From Insolitispirillum peregrinum (GTDB taxonomy: Bacteria > Pseudomonadota > Alphaproteobacteria > Rhodospirillales > Rhodospirillaceae), in the NCBI RefSeq assembly GCF_042665255.1, contig NZ_JBHTCD010000003.1: 64,000 nucleotides of DNA; one strand, given 5' to 3'. The notes under the pieces were generated by a model. It ran no database searches, had not been told where the DNA came from, and worked only from the letters and a program-made list of their open reading frames with translations. Positions 61,112 through 64,000 of the stretch are shown here, piece after piece. A program made the position numbers and the translations under genes. Positions within the stretch are counted from its first letter, which is position 1, and the number at the start of each line of letters is the position of its first letter.

Positions 61112-62611
61112 GTGGCAAAATCGACCACGCAGTATATCTGTCAATCCTGTGGGGCGGTGTATGCCAAATGGGCCGGGCGGTGCGAGGGCTGCGGCGAATG
61201 GAATACGCTGACCGAAGAAAGCCGGACTGAAACACCCAAGGCTTTGGGCGGTGGCCCGCGCGGCGGGCGGAAAATCGAACTGGTCGGACTGGCCGGTCAG
61301 TCAGCGGCTCCGCCGCGCATGCCGACCGGGATCAGCGAGCTTGACCGCGTGACCGGGGGCGGACTGGTGCCGGGGTCGGCGCTGCTGGTTGGGGGGGATC
61401 CGGGGATCGGCAAATCGACCCTGCTGACCCAGGCGGCGGCGGCACTGGCGGGCACCGGTGTCTCGGTGGCCTATATTTCGGGTGAAGAAGCGGTGGCGCA
61501 GGTCCGCCTGCGCGCGGCCCGACTGGGGTTGACCGATGCCAATGTCGGTCTGGCCTCGGCGACCAACCTGCGGGATATTGCCGCGACGCTGGATGATCCG
61601 AATGGTCCCAAGGTGGTGATCATCGACTCCATCCAGACGATGTACCTCGACAGCCTTGATTCGGCTCCGGGCAGCCTGTCACAGGTGCGCGCTTGCTCGC
61701 ACGAGTTGATCCGTCTGGCCAAGACCAGGGGCTTTGCGCTGTTTCTGGTCGGCCACGTCACCAAGGAAGGCTCGATTGCCGGTCCACGGGTGATGGAGCA
61801 CATGGTCGATACCGTGCTATACTTCGAGGGCGAACGCGGTCACCAGTTCCGTATCCTGCGCGCGGTGAAGAACCGTTTCGGGGCCACCGACGAGATCGGG
61901 GTGTTCGAGATGACCGATGGCGGGCTGGTCGAAGTCGCCAACCCGTCGGCTCTGTTTCTGGCTGAACGGCGCGGGAACGTATCGGGGTCCTGCGTGTTTG
62001 CCGGTATGGAGGGGACTCGACCGGTTCTGGTGGAAATTCAGGCGCTTGTGGCTACATCTGGTGCCGGAAGTCCCCGGCGGGCGGTGGTCGGCTGGGATTC
62101 TGGACGACTGGCAATGGTTTTGGCCGTTCTGGAAGCACGTTGTGGTCTTGCGCTGGCGGGCAATGACGTATATTTGAACGTCGCAGGCGGTCTTCGGATT
62201 GCCGAGCCTGCGGCGGACCTGGCGGTTGCTGCAGCGCTGATGTCGTCGGCCACCGGAACCCCGGTGCCAGCAGACGTTGCCGTTTTCGGCGAAATCGGGC
62301 TGTCGGGCGAGGTGCGCCCGGTGTCACAGGCCGATGTGCGACTGAAAGAAGCAGCCAAGCTGGGGTTTGCCGAGGCTTTGGCTCCCCCCCGGCGCAAGCC
62401 GCGTGGCGGAAAGGCCGGTGCCACGGGCAAAGGGGACCAGAGCAAGACGACAGAAGCCCTTCGCGTACGGGAAGTCGGGCACCTGCAGGATCTGGTTGCC
62501 CTGTTCCCGGTTGATGCTCTGGCCCAGAAGGCCGGCGAAAAAGCAGACTCCGGGACCAAAGGCTCCAAAGACAGGGCCGAGGCCGCCGGACGTCAGCGGG
62601 ATGACGGATAA
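61112..62611 (+). CDS. radA: DNA repair protein RadA
   Basis: 499 residues. Four-Cys zinc finger (CQSCGAVYAKWAGRCEGCGE), Walker A GGDPGIGKSTLLT (about 93), the RadA motif VKNRFGATDE, and a Lon-like C-terminal domain (GEIGLSGEVRPVSQADVRLK). A Lys/Gly-rich insertion near 430-450 and a charged tail are extra. Branch-migration helicase in recombination. GTG start with GGAGGAG eight bases upstream. Confidence 0.96.
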   Translation: MAKSTTQYICQSCGAVYAKWAGRCEGCGEWNTLTEESRTETPKALGGGPRGGRKIELVGLAGQSAAPPRMPTGISELDRVTGGGLVPGSALLVGGDPGIGKSTLLTQAAAALAGTGVSVAYISGEEAVAQVRLRAARLGLTDANVGLASATNLRDIAATLDDPNGPKVVIIDSIQTMYLDSLDSAPGSLSQVRACSHELIRLAKTRGFALFLVGHVTKEGSIAGPRVMEHMVDTVLYFEGERGHQFRILRAVKNRFGATDEIGVFEMTDGGLVEVANPSALFLAERRGNVSGSCVFAGMEGTRPVLVEIQALVATSGAGSPRRAVVGWDSGRLAMVLAVLEARCGLALAGNDVYLNVAGGLRIAEPAADLAVAAALMSSATGTPVPADVAVFGEIGLSGEVRPVSQADVRLKEAAKLGFAEALAPPRRKPRGGKAGATGKGDQSKTTEALRVREVGHLQDLVALFPVDALAQKAGEKADSGTKGSKDRAEAAGRQRDDG

Positions 62612-63515
62612 CAAGATGGATTCCCTTTCGATCAACGTGTTCGATATGGTGGCGTTGGCCGTGCTGCTGTTGTCGGCAGTGCTGGCCTTTTTCCGTGGCT
62701 TTGTCCACGAAGTCCTGTCGATCACGGCATGGGTCGGGGCCGCCCTGTCGGCCCTGTACGGTTTTCCCTATGCCCGCCCCAAAGCCCATGAACTGATCCC
62801 GATCCCGATGGTCGCCGACGTGGCGGCGGCGGTGGCAGTCTTTCTGGTCGTCCTGTTGATCCTGTCGATGGTGACGCGGACCATTTCCAAACAGGTGCAG
62901 GGCAGTGCGCTGAATTCGGTGGACCGGTCGCTGGGCTTTCTGTTTGGTCTGGTGCGCGGGGCGGTGGTGCTGTCGATTGCCTATGTGGTGCTGTCGTGGG
63001 TGATCCCTGACCCGGCTGCACGTCCGGACTGGATGCGCTATGCCAAAAGCGGCCCGCTGCTGGAAAGCGGGGCAAACCTGCTGCGCAGCATGGTTCCGCC
63101 GTCGTTGCTGAGCGAAGAAGAGCGGGCCCGGATGGCGACTGTCGAAGCGCAGGAGCGTGCCAGGCAGGCGGTCGAGCTGAAGCAGACCTATGACCGGCTG
63201 ACCCAGCCACGGGTGGAAAACCTGTCCCGGCCCGATGCGACCCAGACCGCCCCGGCCACTGTCGGGGGAAGTGCAACGATCACCTCGACTCCTCCGGCCA
63301 ACAGCGTGCCTGCCCTGACGGTGCAGGGGCAGGGAGCTGCGGCAGCGCCTGTTGCTCCGGCAACTCCCGCATCTCCGGCATCCCCGGCCACATCTTCTGC
63401 GGCGCGTCCGGTCCCGGCAACCACCAATGGTGCATCTTCTTCCCAGAAAAACGGCTCCAGCTATGACGCCAACGCACGGCAGAGTTTGGACAGCTTGATT
63501 CAGAACCAACAATAG
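62601..63515 (+). CDS. cvpA: CvpA family membrane protein
   Basis: 304 residues. Four transmembrane helices (first 165 residues; FDMVALAVLLLSAVLAFFRG, VHEVLSITAWVGAALSALYG) of the CvpA family, with a Pro/Ala/Thr-rich disordered tail of about 120 residues. Linked by position to purF, as in E. coli. The ATG overlaps the radA end by 11 bases; an ATG five codons later is an alternative. Confidence 0.9.
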   Translation: MTDNKMDSLSINVFDMVALAVLLLSAVLAFFRGFVHEVLSITAWVGAALSALYGFPYARPKAHELIPIPMVADVAAAVAVFLVVLLILSMVTRTISKQVQGSALNSVDRSLGFLFGLVRGAVVLSIAYVVLSWVIPDPAARPDWMRYAKSGPLLESGANLLRSMVPPSLLSEEERARMATVEAQERARQAVELKQTYDRLTQPRVENLSRPDATQTAPATVGGSATITSTPPANSVPALTVQGQGAAAAPVAPATPASPASPATSSAARPVPATTNGASSSQKNGSSYDANARQSLDSLIQNQQ

Positions 63516-63603
63516 CGTTAGAGCATCGTGCGCGCAAACCGCGCCCTGACCCGTTCCAGTCGATCCAGTCCGATCTGCACAGCAGCCAACCCGAGGCCCC
63601 GTA

Positions 63604-64000
63604 ATGGTTAACTTCCCTACTCATCCCTTTGGCCTGCCCGAACAGGGTGATGATGATAAACCGCGCGAAGAGTGCGGGGTCTTTGGCATCTTCAACGACG
63701 CCGACGCGGCAGCCCACACCGCGCTGGGTCTGCATGCCCTGCAGCACCGTGGTCAGGAAGCGGCCGGGATCGTCGCCAGCGACGGCAGCCAGTTCCATTC
63801 CCACCGTGGTCTGGGGCACGTCCACCGCGTGTTCAAGCGCGAAAAGGATACCGCCCGTCTGGAAGGCCGTCAGGCCATCGGGCATGTGCGCTATTCCACC
63901 TCTGGCGACATGGTGCTGCGCAACGTCCAGCCGCTGTATGCCGATCTGGCGTTTGGCGGGATGGCGCTGGCCCACAACGGCAACCTGACCAACGCGCTGA
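63604..64000 (+). CDS. purF: Amidophosphoribosyltransferase, N-terminal part (cut by window edge)
   Basis: 132 residues visible. A propeptide of about 23 residues precedes the catalytic Cys in CGVFGIFND; then LGLHALQHRGQEAAGI, GHVRYSTSG and LAHNGNLTN of the glutaminase (Ntn) domain. First step of purine synthesis. GAGG lies seven bases before the ATG. The PRTase domain is outside the window. Confidence 0.97.
   Translation, partial: MVNFPTHPFGLPEQGDDDKPREECGVFGIFNDADAAAHTALGLHALQHRGQEAAGIVASDGSQFHSHRGLGHVHRVFKREKDTARLEGRQAIGHVRYSTSGDMVLRNVQPLYADLAFGGMALAHNGNLTNAL

Noticed and set aside
1..64000. CRISPR array
   Set aside because: No regularly spaced repeats of 24-40 bp with unique spacers; repeats seen are dispersed palindromes or a two-copy tandem.

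Overview
The window looks like a GC-rich alphaproteobacterial chromosome, most likely a member of the Rhodospirillales. Supporting this are a CcrM-type GANTC methylase, the run lptF-lptD-surA-pdxA-rsmA, the run fabD-fabG-acpP-fabF-mltG, the run dnaB-alr...radA-cvpA-purF, dispersed palindromes of the kind common in alphaproteobacteria, and two direct-repeat GTTC-N7-GTTC LexA boxes, the form of SOS box used in this class. The order is inferred from gene order and not proven.

Left edge (1-1.8 kb): the 3' end of an IS5-family transposase, an intact higBA toxin-antitoxin pair, a second higB-like toxin whose higA partner is a wreck, and tRNA-Ser(GCU). Next (2-15 kb) come two EamA exporters, an esterase, a membrane PAS-exonuclease, a LuxR response regulator with a tiny upstream ORF, a degenerate receiver protein, and the outer-membrane biogenesis run lptF-lptD-surA with pdxA and rsmA; lptG is not beside lptF. 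From 15 to 32 kb there is a small membrane protein, an overlapping histidine kinase and Cache sensor pair, two tandem M17 aminopeptidases, a DUF2076 protein, ccrM with a dense cluster of its own GANTC sites upstream, pmbA, a ferric-reductase-like flavoprotein, a hydrolase, and an MFS-GST-TetR operon with a perfect operator palindrome.

The main discovery is at 32.45-49.35 kb: a compact 17-kb virion-building module of podovirus (BPP-1/T7-like) type. It encodes both terminase subunits, portal, capsid and cement proteins, tail adaptor and nozzle proteins, small internal virion proteins, a tail fibre and lysis genes, all uninterrupted and on one strand. No integrase, repressor, replication or polymerase gene is visible, the large internal virion proteins appear lost, and chromosomal repeats sit inside it. 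Both terminase genes are preceded by near-identical promoters with a LexA box between the -35 and -10 elements, and each promoter is followed by an intrinsic terminator. This could be a decaying prophage or a domesticated, DNA-damage-induced particle such as a gene transfer agent; the sequence alone cannot decide.

The right part (49.36-64 kb) is housekeeping: mltG and the type II fatty-acid genes on the minus strand; then rpsF-rpsR-rplI; then dnaB, alr, an MlaE/MlaF lipid transporter, a BON-domain protein, radA, cvpA and the start of purF on the plus strand. Three copies of a highly structured element of about 125 bp and several copies of a second palindromic element lie between transcription units.
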